Shown in pieces: positions 11,703 to 21,434 of a DNA stretch of 64,000 nucleotides. This DNA comes from Pseudomonas helvetica (lineage in GTDB: Bacteria > Pseudomonadota > Gammaproteobacteria > Pseudomonadales > Pseudomonadaceae), in assembly GCF_039908645.1 (NCBI RefSeq), contig NZ_CP150917.1, positions 3,731,501-3,795,500 of the forward strand. Direction: 5' to 3'. Every line of letters starts with the position of its first letter. Position 1 is the stretch's first letter. The translations under genes were made by a program, and so were the position numbers. Below the pieces are notes generated by a model. It was not told where the DNA came from. It saw only the letters and a list, made by a program, of their open reading frames with translations, and searched no databases.

Positions 11703-12905
11703 TCAGCGTTGAGCGGTTTTGGCCGCCAGTGAGCTGTTGTCGTGGATCAAGCGGCTAATCATTGCGTCGGCCTCGGCCAACTGACGGTCGTAGACGTTGG
11801 TGCTGAACGAAGCTTTTTGTGGCGATTGCTGCGCCAGCACCGGACCGCTCTGGTCGCGCAGGTTAACGTTGACCATTGTCGACAGACCGACCCGCAACGG
11901 GTGCTGGGCCAGTTGCTCGGCGTTGATGTGAATCCGCACCGGCACCCGCTGAACGATCTTGATCCAGTTACCGGTCGCGTTTTGCGCCGGCAGCAAGGCA
12001 AACGCGCTGCCGGTCCCGGCGCCCAGGCTGTCGATGGTGCCGTTGTATTTCACTTCGCTGCCATAGAGGTCGGCTTCGATGTCTACCGGCTGACCGATGC
12101 GCATGTCACGCAGCTGGGTTTCCTTGAAGTTGGCGTCGATCCACAGTTGATCCAGCGGGATCACCGCCATCAGCGCAGTCCCCGGCTGGACCCGTTGGCC
12201 CAGCTGGACGGTGCGCTTGGCCACATAACCGGTGACCGGCGCGATCAGCGTGCTGCGGGCGTTGGTCAGGTAAGCCTGGCGCACTTGCGCAGCGGCGGCC
12301 TGGACGTCCGGGTGGGACGAAACCACGGTGTCGTCGACCAGCGCGCTGGTGGTGGCAAGTTGCTGCTGGGCATTGGCCAGGGCGTTTTGCGCCGAGGTCA
12401 GGTCGTCCCGTGCGTGGGACAGTTCTTCCTGGGAGATCGCCCCGCCCGCCGCCAGATTCTTCCGGCGATTGAAGTTGTCCTGAGCCTTCTGCACTTCGGC
12501 TTTCTGGGCGTTGACCTGGGCTTTCATACCATCAACATTGCTGTACAGGCCGCGTACCTGGCGCACGGTGCGGGCCAGATTGGCTTGTGCACTTTGCAGG
12601 CCGACTTGCGCGTCGTTCGGGTCGAAGTTGACCAGCACCTGACCTTCGTGGACCAGATCGCCATCGTCCGCACCGATGCTGACAACCGTACCGGTGACCA
12701 ACGGCGTGATTTCCACCACGTTGCCGTTGACGTAGGCGTCGTCGGTGCTTTCGCTCCAGCGTCCGTAGAGTTCGTGCCAGCCCCAGACACCCAGGCAGCC
12801 AACAATCACCAGGACCGTCAGCACCAGCAGCATGAATTTGCGTTTGCCTGGATTGCCCGCGTCTTGGGCGCTTTCAGGCGTTGGGTTGTTTTCGATAGTG
12901 GCCAT
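11703..12905 (-). CDS. HlyD/EmrA-type membrane fusion adaptor of the efflux system
   Basis: This 400-residue periplasmic adaptor has one N-terminal membrane anchor (FMLLVLTVLVIVGCLGVWGW). A biotinyl-lipoyl half follows (STDDAYVNGNVVEITPLVTGTV), then a long coiled-coil hairpin from about residue 95 to 205 rich in Gln and Ala. The second lipoyl half is VTGYVAKRTVQLGQRVQPG, and the beta-barrel carries the EmrA-like end TGNWIKIVQRVPVRIHI. It bridges the inner-membrane pump downstream and the outer-membrane lipoprotein upstream. The spacing of 15 bases to the upstream gene supports one transcript. Confidence 0.94.
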   Translation of the reverse strand: MATIENNPTPESAQDAGNPGKRKFMLLVLTVLVIVGCLGVWGWHELYGRWSESTDDAYVNGNVVEITPLVTGTVVSIGADDGDLVHEGQVLVNFDPNDAQVGLQSAQANLARTVRQVRGLYSNVDGMKAQVNAQKAEVQKAQDNFNRRKNLAAGGAISQEELSHARDDLTSAQNALANAQQQLATTSALVDDTVVSSHPDVQAAAAQVRQAYLTNARSTLIAPVTGYVAKRTVQLGQRVQPGTALMAVIPLDQLWIDANFKETQLRDMRIGQPVDIEADLYGSEVKYNGTIDSLGAGTGSAFALLPAQNATGNWIKIVQRVPVRIHINAEQLAQHPLRVGLSTMVNVNLRDQSGPVLAQQSPQKASFSTNVYDRQLAEADAMISRLIHDNSSLAAKTAQR

Positions 12906-12920
12906 GACAAGTACCTTGAA

Positions 12921-14396
12921 TTATTGATTCAGCGTGGCAGGCGCTGCGGATGGGGTGGCCGTGGCCAGGGTGTCGGCTTGAAAGCCGCCGCCCAGTGCCT
13001 GCATCAGTTGAATCGACAGATCGATCTGCTCGGCATTCAGGTTCGCCAACTGACGTTGGGCCTGGAGCAATTGCTGCTCGATGCTGAGCACGTCCAGGTA
13101 GTTACCGATGCCGGATCCGTAACGCTGGACCACCGTGTTGTAAGAATCCTGGGCAATGTCGGTGGCGTGTTGCTGCGCACCAATCTGCCGACCGATGTCA
13201 CGCAACTGGGAAATCGTGTCGCTGACATCCCCCAAGGCTTTCACCAGCGTCTTGTTGTACTGCGCAACGGCGAGGTCGTAGTCGGCGTCGCGTGCATCGA
13301 GGTTGGCGCGCAAGCGGCCGCCATCGAAGATCGGCAACGACACGGTGGGCATAATGTTGAAGAAGCGACTCGCCGAGCCGAACAGGGCGTCACCCAACAA
13401 CGATTCGGTACCGGCGGCGGCGCTCAGGTTGAGGTTCGGGTAGAACTTTGTCTTGCCGGCGTCGATGCTTTTGCTCGCCGCCTCGACCCGCCAGCGCGCG
13501 GCGATCAGGTCAGGGCGACGACCGAGTAATTCAGCCGGCAACGTCGATGGCAATGCCACGGCGCTGGCCTGAAGGACTTTCGGTCGGGCAATCTCGTTAC
13601 CACGATCCGGGCCTTTGCCGAGCAGCACGGCCAGGGCGATTTTCGCGCTCTGCAGGGTCTTTTCAGCGTCGATCAACGTCGCTTCGGAACTGGCCTCCAG
13701 GCTTTCGGTTTGCTGATACTGGTATTGGCTGTCGATACCGGAGCTCAGCCGGCGCTTGCTCAGATCGAGCATTTGCCGGGTGCGCTTGAGGTCGTCGTTA
13801 GCCAGGTCATAAACGATATGGGCCTGCCCGAGGTTGCTGTAGGCGCGGGCGACGTCGGCCGACAAGGTCAGTTGCGCGGCTTGCTGATCGACTTCAGCCG
13901 CGCGGGCCTGGCCCAGCGCCGCTTCCCAGTTGGCACGCTGACCGCCCCAGAGGTCGAAGGTGTAATTGAAGCTGGCACCGATGCTGCGCACCGTGGCGTA
14001 GTTGCCGCCCGCTCCGGTCGGGTCCTTGTCACGCGCCAGGCGCGAGCGGCTGACACTGGCGCTGGCGTCGAGGGTCGGCATCCGCGCGGCATCGGCGGCA
14101 TAAGCGGCGGCGCTGGCCTGGTGGGCACGGGCGTCGGCGATCTGCATGTCCGGGCTGTCGTGCAGGGCTTCGCGAATCAGACTGTCGAGCTGCGGGTCGC
14201 CAAGGCTTCTCCACCAGTCGCTTTTTGGCCAGGCCGCCGGCGACAGGCTGACACCGTTAAGGGACTGCCCGGCCTTGAGGGTTTTCGCATCGAGGCTCAC
14301 GCCTTGGGTGTTCAGGCCGCTGTAGCTGGCACACCCGGCCAGGCTCATGGCCAACAGCACCAGGCTGACGCGAGTACGCAAGGTTTTACTGCTCAT
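12921..14396 (-). CDS. Outer membrane efflux lipoprotein (OprM/NodT family)
   Basis: This 491-residue TolC-like channel forms the exit duct of the tripartite pump. The N-terminus is a lipoprotein signal with lipobox LAGC (Cys22), so it is anchored in the outer membrane. Two outer-membrane-efflux repeats follow, with typical segments SLGDPQLDSLIREAL, FDLWGGQRANWEAA, GRRPDLIAARWRVEAA, and the C-terminal YGSGIGNYLDVLSIEQQLLQAQRQLANL. The start overlaps the marR stop by four bases (ATGA). The C-terminal tail is Ala/Pro/Thr-rich. Confidence 0.94.
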   Translation of the reverse strand: MSSKTLRTRVSLVLLAMSLAGCASYSGLNTQGVSLDAKTLKAGQSLNGVSLSPAAWPKSDWWRSLGDPQLDSLIREALHDSPDMQIADARAHQASAAAYAADAARMPTLDASASVSRSRLARDKDPTGAGGNYATVRSIGASFNYTFDLWGGQRANWEAALGQARAAEVDQQAAQLTLSADVARAYSNLGQAHIVYDLANDDLKRTRQMLDLSKRRLSSGIDSQYQYQQTESLEASSEATLIDAEKTLQSAKIALAVLLGKGPDRGNEIARPKVLQASAVALPSTLPAELLGRRPDLIAARWRVEAASKSIDAGKTKFYPNLNLSAAAGTESLLGDALFGSASRFFNIMPTVSLPIFDGGRLRANLDARDADYDLAVAQYNKTLVKALGDVSDTISQLRDIGRQIGAQQHATDIAQDSYNTVVQRYGSGIGNYLDVLSIEQQLLQAQRQLANLNAEQIDLSIQLMQALGGGFQADTLATATPSAAPATLNQ

Positions 14397-14866
14397 TTGT
14401 CACCTACCCGCAGCACGGTGATCGGATCACCGGCCGCCAGCAAAATTTTCTTCAGGATCTGCTCCAGGGTTTTCAACTCTTCTGGAGTGATGGCGCCTGC
14501 CAGTTCGTTCATCGCCTCGGCACCGATATGCGGCAGACGGTCGGCCAGCTTCTGGCCTTCCCCGGTCAGTACCAGCCGTACCTGACGGCGGTCGCCTTCG
14601 CAGCGTTGGCGGGAGAGAAATCCCTTCTGTTCCAGACGATCGAGCATGCGGGTCATCGAACCGCTGTCCAGTGACAGGTGCCGGCACAGCTCAGCCGGGG
14701 TATCGACGCCAAACTGGGCCATGATGATCAGCACCTTGAACTGCGCGGCGGTGATGCCATGGGGTTCCATGTGCGTATCGATGATTCGGTCCTTGAGCAG
14801 CGCGGCGCGCCCGAGCAAGAGACCGAGGTGGCAATTCTGGAATTCGTCTGGCGTGAAATGTTTCAT
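14393..14866 (-). CDS. MarR-family repressor of the efflux operon
   Basis: This 157-residue dimeric winged-helix regulator is expected to repress its own operon and release DNA when it binds a small phenolic or drug-like ligand. Visible are the MarR core GITAAQFKVLIIMAQFGVDTPAELCRHLSLDSGSMTRMLDRLEQKG and the wing SRQRCEGDRRQVRLVLT. The ATG at 14866 is chosen because GGGTGG lies five bases before it; another in-frame ATG at 14878 would add four residues but has no good ribosome site. Two palindromes that look like its operators lie just upstream, one inside the promoter. Confidence 0.93.
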   Translation of the reverse strand: MKHFTPDEFQNCHLGLLLGRAALLKDRIIDTHMEPHGITAAQFKVLIIMAQFGVDTPAELCRHLSLDSGSMTRMLDRLEQKGFLSRQRCEGDRRQVRLVLTGEGQKLADRLPHIGAEAMNELAGAITPEELKTLEQILKKILLAAGDPITVLRVGDK

Positions 14867-14881
14867 CTGACCACCCATTAG

Positions 14882-14936
14882 CTGCCTAGGCAGGGAAAGT
14901 ATGTCCAGATATTACTGCTTAGGCAGCGAATGTCAA
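14882..14936 (-). promoter_or_regulatory. Promoter and two MarR operators of the efflux operon
   Basis: On the minus strand a -35 box TTGACA (14931-14936) and a -10 box TAATAT (14909-14914) are 16 bases apart. The spacer is filled by CTGCCTAAGCAG (14915-14926), and a second, perfect palindrome CTGCCTAGGCAG (14882-14893) lies 33 bases downstream, just before the marR start. The two 12-mers differ by a single base. Their placement inside and just behind the promoter is what MarR autorepression requires. The sequence is seen directly; the assignment to this MarR protein is inference. Confidence 0.82.
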
Positions 14937-14997
14937 CGCAATAGTTAGGAGGCTTTGTAATTAGCTGATAAATGGCGGGAATAAGATCGCAATCATT

Positions 14998-15121
14998 GTG
15001 GCGAGGGGGGTTGTCGAAACGCCGCACCGCCCCGTTCGGGTGCGCAGCAGCCGTCGATATCAAAATCGACGTGTGCCTGAACGAATGTGATTGCAGATTT
15101 GGGGCAAGCCCCCTCGCCACA
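14998..15121. repeat. REPIN-like inverted REP pair
   Basis: TGTGGCGAGGGGG at the left and CCCCCTCGCCACA at the right form an inverted pair about 100 bases apart, with further partly complementary sequence between. These are Pseudomonas REP sequences arranged as a REPIN. It fills most of the gap between the marR promoter and the tamB 3' end. Confidence 0.75.
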
Positions 15122-15147
15122 GGGAGCGGCCCCAATCGGGGACGGGC

Positions 15148-18100
15148 TTAGAAATCCCGTTTGTAGAAGATATCCAGCGAACTGGCGATGCCACTGGCGG
15201 CTTCCAGGTAGACCATTTTGCTCAGTTTGTAGCGCAAGGCGATGGTGTTGGCCGGTTCGAATACGCCGACGCCGTAACGCAAACTGAGTTTCTCGGAGAG
15301 GTTGCCGCTGGCCACCACGCTGGTGGTGGTGCCGCTGCCCTGGGTGTCGAGCTGGAAGTCCTGAATGCCCAGATCCTTGGCCAGACTGCCGGTCAGATCG
15401 GAACTGCCCATCAAGCCCAGTCCCAACGCAGCTTGAGCCAGCATGTTGTTGTCTTCGCCATTGCTGGTCAGCGGACGCCCAAGCACCAGATAGGACAATG
15501 CCTGTTCCTGGCTCATCGCCGGTTCCGAGAAGATCTGCGTGGTCGGCTGCTCGGCGCTGCCGCTCAGGCGAATACCGGCGATCACGTCGTCGGTCTGGCG
15601 CACCGCTTCGATGTCCAGATACGGCTGATCGATGGGCCCGGCGAACAGCAGCCGCGCTCGCCGTACCGTCAGGCGCTGGCCGTACGCACGATAACGGCCA
15701 TCGTTGAGCCAGAGCTCGCCGCGGGTGTCCATGTTGTCACCGATGTGCACATGACCTTGCAGGTTCGCCGTCAGGCCGAACCCGGTAAAGCTGAGCTTGT
15801 CCTCACCGACCGCCACATCGATGTCCATTGCCATGGCCATCGGCGGTTTGCCCGCTTCGGTCTGGTGACCGACGATCACCGTGTCATCGGAGACCTTGAC
15901 CGTTGATGGCGGCAACTCACGCACGGTGATTTCGCCCTTGGGCACCTGCACCTTGCCGACAATCGCCAGTTTGTCGTTGTTGATCGAGATTTTCAGGTCC
16001 GGCGCCACTTCCAGCACGGCGTACGGCTCGACCGTGACCGGCAGTTGTGTGCCTTTGAGGCTCAGATCCACCACCAACGCCTGACCCCAGGCAACATGCC
16101 CGTTCAAGCTGCCCTGCCCGGCCTTGCCACTTTTCCAGCCGCCGTTGAGTTGCACGCTCTCACCGGCAATCTGCGCCTGAAGCTGCAACGCTTCGAATCG
16201 CGTCGGCAGCTGTGGGCCAGAGATCTCACCGTCACTGAGGGTCAGGTTGCCATTGACCTGCGGCGCCAGCAGCCCGCCCGACAAACTGCCGCTGCCATTC
16301 AAGCGCCCGGTCAGTTTCTCGACCATCGGCACAAACGGTCGCGCCACCGACAGGTCCAGACCGCTCAAACGGAATGAGCCGCTCAGCGGTTTGCTCTTGG
16401 GTAATGGATTGATCTGCGCCTGCACCATCAGCTCGCCCAACTTGCCACCGACAAAGTCGAGCTGCGTGTCGATGCGTTTCGGGGTCAGGGTGCTGGTCAG
16501 TTTCAGCGTCTGGTAAGGGAAATCCAGCCACTGATCCTTTTCCTTCATGCGCAGCGTACCGCCGCTGGCATCGACCATGATCTGGCCTTTCGGGCCGCTG
16601 GCCGGCAGGTCGAGTTGCACATCGGCATTGAGCTTGCCGTGCCAGGCAAAATCTTTCGGCAGCCATTGCGCGAGGCTGTCGATTGGAAACTGCTTGAGGT
16701 GGTAACGCAGCTTCGGTTCGGGCATCAGCCGCTGGTCTTCGCCGCACAGGCTGGCCTGCCCGGACATCCAGCAATGCGCGCCGAAGGTCAGCTTGCCGTC
16801 GGCCAGGCGTTCGATTTTTGCCGGATTTTGCAGCTTCCAGTCCTGGCCGCCAGCCTGTATGTCGCCACTGGCCAAACGGCCGCGCCAATTGCCTTTATCC
16901 AGATTGCCGTCGAGGCCCAGCGCCAGTTTCAGTTGCGGGCCCAGCAGGTCCAGTTGCAGCTTCTGGCTTTTGATATCGCCCTGGCCGCTGGCGGTCAGCG
17001 TGCCCAGTTGAGTGTCGCCGGCCTGAATGCCGCTGCCCTTGAGGTCGATCTTCGCCCGTTGCGCGCTGTCAAGACTGGCGTCGAGGTTCAGGCTTTGCAG
17101 GCGATTGTCGTCGAACGCCAACTGCACGCCTTGCAGGCTGAGTTTGCCTTGCGGTGCCTTGAGGTTGCCGGCGACGTCGACCCGACCGTTGAGCTGACCG
17201 CGCAACTGCGGCCAGAGCTGGCCGAGACGTGGTGCCTTGATGTCGATCTGGCCGGCGAGTTTCTGTTGCAGACTGCCGCTGCCATCGATGCGGTTATCGC
17301 CCAGACGAATGTGCAGCGCGCTGAGGTTCCAGCGCTCACCCGCGCCATCGGCCTTGGCTTGCAAGACGGCCGGCTGACCGCGCAGCTTGCCCTTGAGGTC
17401 GAGATCGGCGTTGAGGCTCAGTTGTTCGTTTTTCATTTCACCCTTGCTGCGCAACGGACCGGCGAGGGTCCCCGGCAGCTCCGCCAGCCAGTACGCCGGG
17501 TTGATCGCCGACAAATCCAGCGCAGTATCCCAGGCAATGCCATCGGCGAACTGCAGGTTCAAATGCCCTTCGGCCTTGCCCTGCCCGGCCACCAGTTTGA
17601 ATTCCGGCAGGAAGATTTTCGTCAGGTCGCCGCTGAACGGACTGCTCAGGCTGAACGCTCCGGCCGGACCATCCAGCGCCGCCTTGAAGTTGCCCAGGTA
17701 GTTGCCGTCGCGGTAGGACACTTGACCATTGAAGCTGCGCAGCGCCACCTGGGGTTCGGCGATCAGCGGGTACAACCGATGCCACGGGAAGTCCAGCCAA
17801 TCGATTTTCGCCTCGGCACTCAGCCCCTCGGACCAATCGAGCTGGCCGCTCAGCTTGAGGTTTTGCGTGTCATTGGCGCTCAGATCGAGCCCGGCGATCT
17901 GCGCGCCCTTGGCGTCGACCTTGCCTTGCAGCAGCAACGCGACCGGGCCCTGCTCCGCTGGCAATGTCGCTTTGCCGAGCAACTGATAACCGCTTTTCAG
18001 GTCACCGTTGCCGGTCAGTTCCAGCTGATTGAGCTGCAAGGTGTCCGGCAAATCCGCGCTGGCCTTGAAGCCATCGGCGGTAATCCGCACCTTGGCCGGC

Positions 18101-18819
18101 AGGTTTTCCACCAGTGGTTGCAACTCACCCGTCAGTTGACCTTGCAGGTAACCGCTGCTGTCGGCGCGCAGGTTCAGGGTTTTCAACAAATCGCCGTCGA
18201 CTTTCAGCGCCAGCGTCCACGGTGCTTTACCCGGTGCCGGCAAGGTCAGCTTGCCTTCGACGCTGAGCGGCCAGTTGCCGGTTGGTTGCAGCAGCCCGGA
18301 CAAATCCAGGCTGAGGTCGTCGCGTTGCAGATGTACGGAGTCGATCTGCAAGCCCTTGGCCGTCCAGTGCGCGGCCAGTTGCAGGTCTTTGAGCTGCTCG
18401 CTGCCGTTGAGCAACAGGCTGCCGATCTGCACCTCGCCCAACTGGATCGCCACCGGCAATTTCAACTCGGGCAGGCTGATCGGCCCGCTGCTGGCTTCGC
18501 TGCTCGGGGCAAATTGCAGAATGACTTGCTCAGCCTTCAATTGCTCGATGCACAGGGTCATGCGCAGCAGGCACAGTGGCGACCAGGCGAACAATGGCTT
18601 GTTCAGCTCGACCCGACTGCCCGTTTGCTGCCAGAGCAAATGATCGGCACTCCATTGGCCGCCCAGGCGACCCTGGAAATTCTCCACGCTCAAACCCGGC
18701 ACTTGGCCCAGCGTCCAACGGCTGCCTGCTTGTGTACCGAGCAAGGCACCGATGCTCAGCAACAGCAACGCCACCAGCGAGAGCATCGCCAGCAGCGCTA
18801 TTTTCAAACCACGCTTCAC
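15148..18819 (-). CDS. tamB: Translocation and assembly module subunit TamB
   Basis: This very large protein of 1,223 residues spans the periplasm from one N-terminal inner-membrane helix (ALLAMLSLVALLLLSIGALLG). A long beta-rich hydrophobic groove is built of AsmA/TamB-type repeats (recurrent L-x-G-x-L patterns), and the C-terminal DUF490 domain ends in AASGIASSLDIFYKRDF. Known partners move phospholipids and help insert outer membrane proteins together with TamA. The start overlaps the tamA stop by four bases, so the pair is translationally coupled. The length is normal for Pseudomonas TamB. A long open frame on the other strand is a shadow. Confidence 0.95.
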   Translation of the reverse strand: MKRGLKIALLAMLSLVALLLLSIGALLGTQAGSRWTLGQVPGLSVENFQGRLGGQWSADHLLWQQTGSRVELNKPLFAWSPLCLLRMTLCIEQLKAEQVILQFAPSSEASSGPISLPELKLPVAIQLGEVQIGSLLLNGSEQLKDLQLAAHWTAKGLQIDSVHLQRDDLSLDLSGLLQPTGNWPLSVEGKLTLPAPGKAPWTLALKVDGDLLKTLNLRADSSGYLQGQLTGELQPLVENLPAKVRITADGFKASADLPDTLQLNQLELTGNGDLKSGYQLLGKATLPAEQGPVALLLQGKVDAKGAQIAGLDLSANDTQNLKLSGQLDWSEGLSAEAKIDWLDFPWHRLYPLIAEPQVALRSFNGQVSYRDGNYLGNFKAALDGPAGAFSLSSPFSGDLTKIFLPEFKLVAGQGKAEGHLNLQFADGIAWDTALDLSAINPAYWLAELPGTLAGPLRSKGEMKNEQLSLNADLDLKGKLRGQPAVLQAKADGAGERWNLSALHIRLGDNRIDGSGSLQQKLAGQIDIKAPRLGQLWPQLRGQLNGRVDVAGNLKAPQGKLSLQGVQLAFDDNRLQSLNLDASLDSAQRAKIDLKGSGIQAGDTQLGTLTASGQGDIKSQKLQLDLLGPQLKLALGLDGNLDKGNWRGRLASGDIQAGGQDWKLQNPAKIERLADGKLTFGAHCWMSGQASLCGEDQRLMPEPKLRYHLKQFPIDSLAQWLPKDFAWHGKLNADVQLDLPASGPKGQIMVDASGGTLRMKEKDQWLDFPYQTLKLTSTLTPKRIDTQLDFVGGKLGELMVQAQINPLPKSKPLSGSFRLSGLDLSVARPFVPMVEKLTGRLNGSGSLSGGLLAPQVNGNLTLSDGEISGPQLPTRFEALQLQAQIAGESVQLNGGWKSGKAGQGSLNGHVAWGQALVVDLSLKGTQLPVTVEPYAVLEVAPDLKISINNDKLAIVGKVQVPKGEITVRELPPSTVKVSDDTVIVGHQTEAGKPPMAMAMDIDVAVGEDKLSFTGFGLTANLQGHVHIGDNMDTRGELWLNDGRYRAYGQRLTVRRARLLFAGPIDQPYLDIEAVRQTDDVIAGIRLSGSAEQPTTQIFSEPAMSQEQALSYLVLGRPLTSNGEDNNMLAQAALGLGLMGSSDLTGSLAKDLGIQDFQLDTQGSGTTTSVVASGNLSEKLSLRYGVGVFEPANTIALRYKLSKMVYLEAASGIASSLDIFYKRDF

Positions 18820-20543
18820 AGCTCAGGCCCCATGGAAAAGTGCAAACGAATACCACCGGGATCATCCAGCGCATGGGCCAGGTCGAGGCGGATCGGCCCG
18901 ACCGGCGAAACCCAGCGCACGCCGACGCCGACCCCGGTCTTGAGGCTCGGCAGGTCCAGCGTGTTAAACGAGTTGCCCTGATCGACAAAGGTTGCGATAC
19001 GCCATTTTTCGGCGATGGAATATTGATACTCGACGCTGCCAGCCACCATGTAACGCCCACCCACGCGCTCGCCAGCGGAGTTTTCCGGCGACAGGCTCTG
19101 ATAGTCGTAACCGCGCACGCTCTGATCGCCACCGGCAAAGAAGCGCAATGACGGCGGTATGGTTCGATAACCATTGGTGGCACTGCCACCTAACTGTGCA
19201 CGAGCGAGGAACCGATGGTTGTCCCACACCGTGGTGATGCCTTTGACCAATGCAGTGCCATACACCACGTTATTGTCCGAACCCACCCCTTGCTTGGCCA
19301 CCTTGCTCTCGAACTGCAAGCGGTAACCGTTGTGCGGGTCGATGCGGTTGTCACTGCGCAGATAGGAATAACTGATGCCGGGCATCAACAAGGTACTCAG
19401 GCCCGAATCGTCGCCCAGGCGATATTCCTCGCGCTGCCATTTCAATGAGATCACCCGCTGCCAGCCGCTGGGCAATTTGCTGTGCCATTCAGGGCCTACG
19501 GTCAGCAATTTGCTCAGACTGTCAGTGTTGGCCAGTTCTTCATTTTGATAACCACCGGCAAAGCGCAGCTTGTCGGTGAGCGGCGGATCCAGTGGCACGT
19601 CGTACCAGAGGCCGACGTTCTGCCGTGGCGCCGAGACTTCCGCTTCCCAGCCATAACTGTGGCCTTCGGCGTTGACCCAGTGCCGGGTCCAGTTGGCCTT
19701 GGCCCGTGGCCCGACGTCCGTCGAAAAGCCCAGCCCCAGGCCCATGGTGCGCGGTTTGCGCGTGTCGAGTTTGACCGCCACCGGAATCACATCATTGGCC
19801 GCAGCAGTCGGTGCCGCATCCACCCGCACCGCGTCGAAGTAGCCGCTCGATTGCAACGCCTGATTGAGTTCGGCGATCAGTTCGGAGTCATACGGTGCGC
19901 CGCTCTTGAACGGCACCATGCGTTGCAGCAGGTCTTCGTCGAACGGCGTATCGCCGGTAAAACTGACCTTGCCCAAGGCATAACGCGGGCCACTGTCGTA
20001 AATCAGCTCGATGTCGGCGACACCGGCCCGAGGATCGACCAACAGTTTCTGGCTGGTAAAGCGCCCACTGAAAAAGCCGAAGCGCGAAGCCTGATTCTGG
20101 ATCAGCCGCTTGGCGTCTTCGTAATGGCCGTGATTAAGCACAGCACCGGATTTGAGCAGGTCGCTCTTGGGCACACGAAAGGATTTGAGGCTCGCGGCCG
20201 GGCCGTCGACACGAATGGTCACGTTGCGCAAATGCACCGGTTCGCCGGGGTCGATGTTCAACACCAACGTTGGCGACTTGCCGTTTTTGACTTCGCTTTC
20301 TATATGGGGCTGGTAGTAACCCAAGGCCTGGGCGGCCTTGCGGGCCTGCTCTTCGGCGCCACGACGAAAGCGCAACAAGGCTTCCTCATCGCGATCGCCG
20401 AGGCCGCCGATATAGCCCTCTATATTGGCCTTCAGTTCATCGTTGGACGGTTTGATCCTGACGTCCAATTCACTTTGCGCCAGGGCCGCTACACTGCTGA
20501 ACAGCATGAGCAAACCGCTGGTAAATCTTCCTGGAAACTTCAT
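18816..20543 (-). CDS. tamA: Translocation and assembly module subunit TamA
   Basis: This 575-residue Omp85-family outer membrane protein partners TamB. It has a cleavable signal peptide (MKFPGRFTSGLLMLFSSVAALAQS), three POTRA-like domains to about residue 260, and a 16-strand barrel containing the Omp85 lid-loop motif around FFAGGDQSVRGYDYQSLSP and the final strand WVSPVGPIRLDLAHAL...LHFSMGPEL. The open frame extends to 20612, but the ATG at 20543 starts a proper signal peptide. It begins 66 bases from the end of an acetyltransferase gene on the same strand. Confidence 0.95.
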   Translation of the reverse strand: MKFPGRFTSGLLMLFSSVAALAQSELDVRIKPSNDELKANIEGYIGGLGDRDEEALLRFRRGAEEQARKAAQALGYYQPHIESEVKNGKSPTLVLNIDPGEPVHLRNVTIRVDGPAASLKSFRVPKSDLLKSGAVLNHGHYEDAKRLIQNQASRFGFFSGRFTSQKLLVDPRAGVADIELIYDSGPRYALGKVSFTGDTPFDEDLLQRMVPFKSGAPYDSELIAELNQALQSSGYFDAVRVDAAPTAAANDVIPVAVKLDTRKPRTMGLGLGFSTDVGPRAKANWTRHWVNAEGHSYGWEAEVSAPRQNVGLWYDVPLDPPLTDKLRFAGGYQNEELANTDSLSKLLTVGPEWHSKLPSGWQRVISLKWQREEYRLGDDSGLSTLLMPGISYSYLRSDNRIDPHNGYRLQFESKVAKQGVGSDNNVVYGTALVKGITTVWDNHRFLARAQLGGSATNGYRTIPPSLRFFAGGDQSVRGYDYQSLSPENSAGERVGGRYMVAGSVEYQYSIAEKWRIATFVDQGNSFNTLDLPSLKTGVGVGVRWVSPVGPIRLDLAHALDDPGGIRLHFSMGPEL

Positions 20544-20608
20544 AGGCGCGGATGCTATCACGAGCGTGGGGGCGTGATAGAGCGAACAATCTGAACAATA
20601 ATTCGATC

Positions 20609-21259
20609 TCAACCCGTTGCGCTGTGCAACACCTGCGGATTGGCGTGGAAAAACACGTGTTCGAGAACAGGCCCTACAGCGACCTCGCCAATCTCTTCAT
20701 AACCCTGCCGCTTATAGAACTCCAGATAACGCGGATTCCCAGTGTCGAGTACTACACCTTGGGAATGCTCGTCGACGGCGCACCAGTTATGCACGGCTGT
20801 AAGCAACTGCTCGCCGAAGTGCCGACCTTGAAACTCCGGATGAATCCCCAGCAACGGCAAGACATGCACCGAGTCCGATGGCAGGCAGGCCGCCACCGCC
20901 GCGTGATACTCCAGATAACGCCGGGTGCAACGCAACCCGGCGCTCAGCACCATCCGCAGGCGCCAGGCCCAACTTTCGGTGATGCCCAGACGACGTTGCG
21001 GCGGCGCGATCAGCGCAATGCCGATCAACCGGTCATTGATCAGCAGACCGATCGCCGGCAATTCCTGTACAAAATGCTGTTCGACCAGTTCCCGTATCGT
21101 GGCTCGCACCCGGTGTTCATAGCCAGGGCGTTCAGCCTCGAACAGGTACTTGAAGACTGGCTCGTGTCGATAGGCGTGGTACAGCAAGGAGCGAGCTTCG
21201 TGCGAATAGCCACTGTCGAGCCGGTGGACATCAGCAATGGCAGTTGAGGTTTCAGGCAT
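20609..21259 (-). CDS. GNAT-family N-acetyltransferase
   Basis: This 216-residue acetyl-CoA-dependent acyltransferase has an unknown acceptor. The C-terminal half carries the GNAT core: VHVLPLLGIHPEFQGRHFGEQLLTAV (acetyl-CoA pyrophosphate-binding loop of the R/Q-x-x-G-x-G/A type) and LDTGNPRYLEFYKRQGYEEIGE. The N-terminal half matches stand-alone GNATs found next to tamAB in other Pseudomonas. It is transcribed toward tamA and may share its transcript. The ATG has GGGGAG 11 bases upstream. Confidence 0.85.
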   Translation of the reverse strand: MPETSTAIADVHRLDSGYSHEARSLLYHAYRHEPVFKYLFEAERPGYEHRVRATIRELVEQHFVQELPAIGLLINDRLIGIALIAPPQRRLGITESWAWRLRMVLSAGLRCTRRYLEYHAAVAACLPSDSVHVLPLLGIHPEFQGRHFGEQLLTAVHNWCAVDEHSQGVVLDTGNPRYLEFYKRQGYEEIGEVAVGPVLEHVFFHANPQVLHSATG

Positions 21260-21434
21260 GACGGTCTATCTCCCCTGAGCGGGGCTAAAATGGCCCCGTT
21301 CTTATAAGTACGAACCCGCTACAAAGCTGATCGTTCCCACACTAAAGGACATTAGCAGTGCATCTGCCCTACTGCCATGCTGGCTGACTTCGTACATGTC
21401 AGCTAGCATCGCACTTTTGCCAGGACTGCCGACC

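Noticed and set aside
11742..13529. Plus-strand frame of 595 codons opposite the emrA-like and outer membrane factor genes
   Set aside because: Spans two real genes on the other strand and has no family features.
16615..18981. Long plus-strand open frame (788 codons) opposite tamB
   Set aside because: It is a mirror frame of the GC-rich tamB gene, rich in Gln/Arg/Leu as such shadows are, and tamB itself is well supported.
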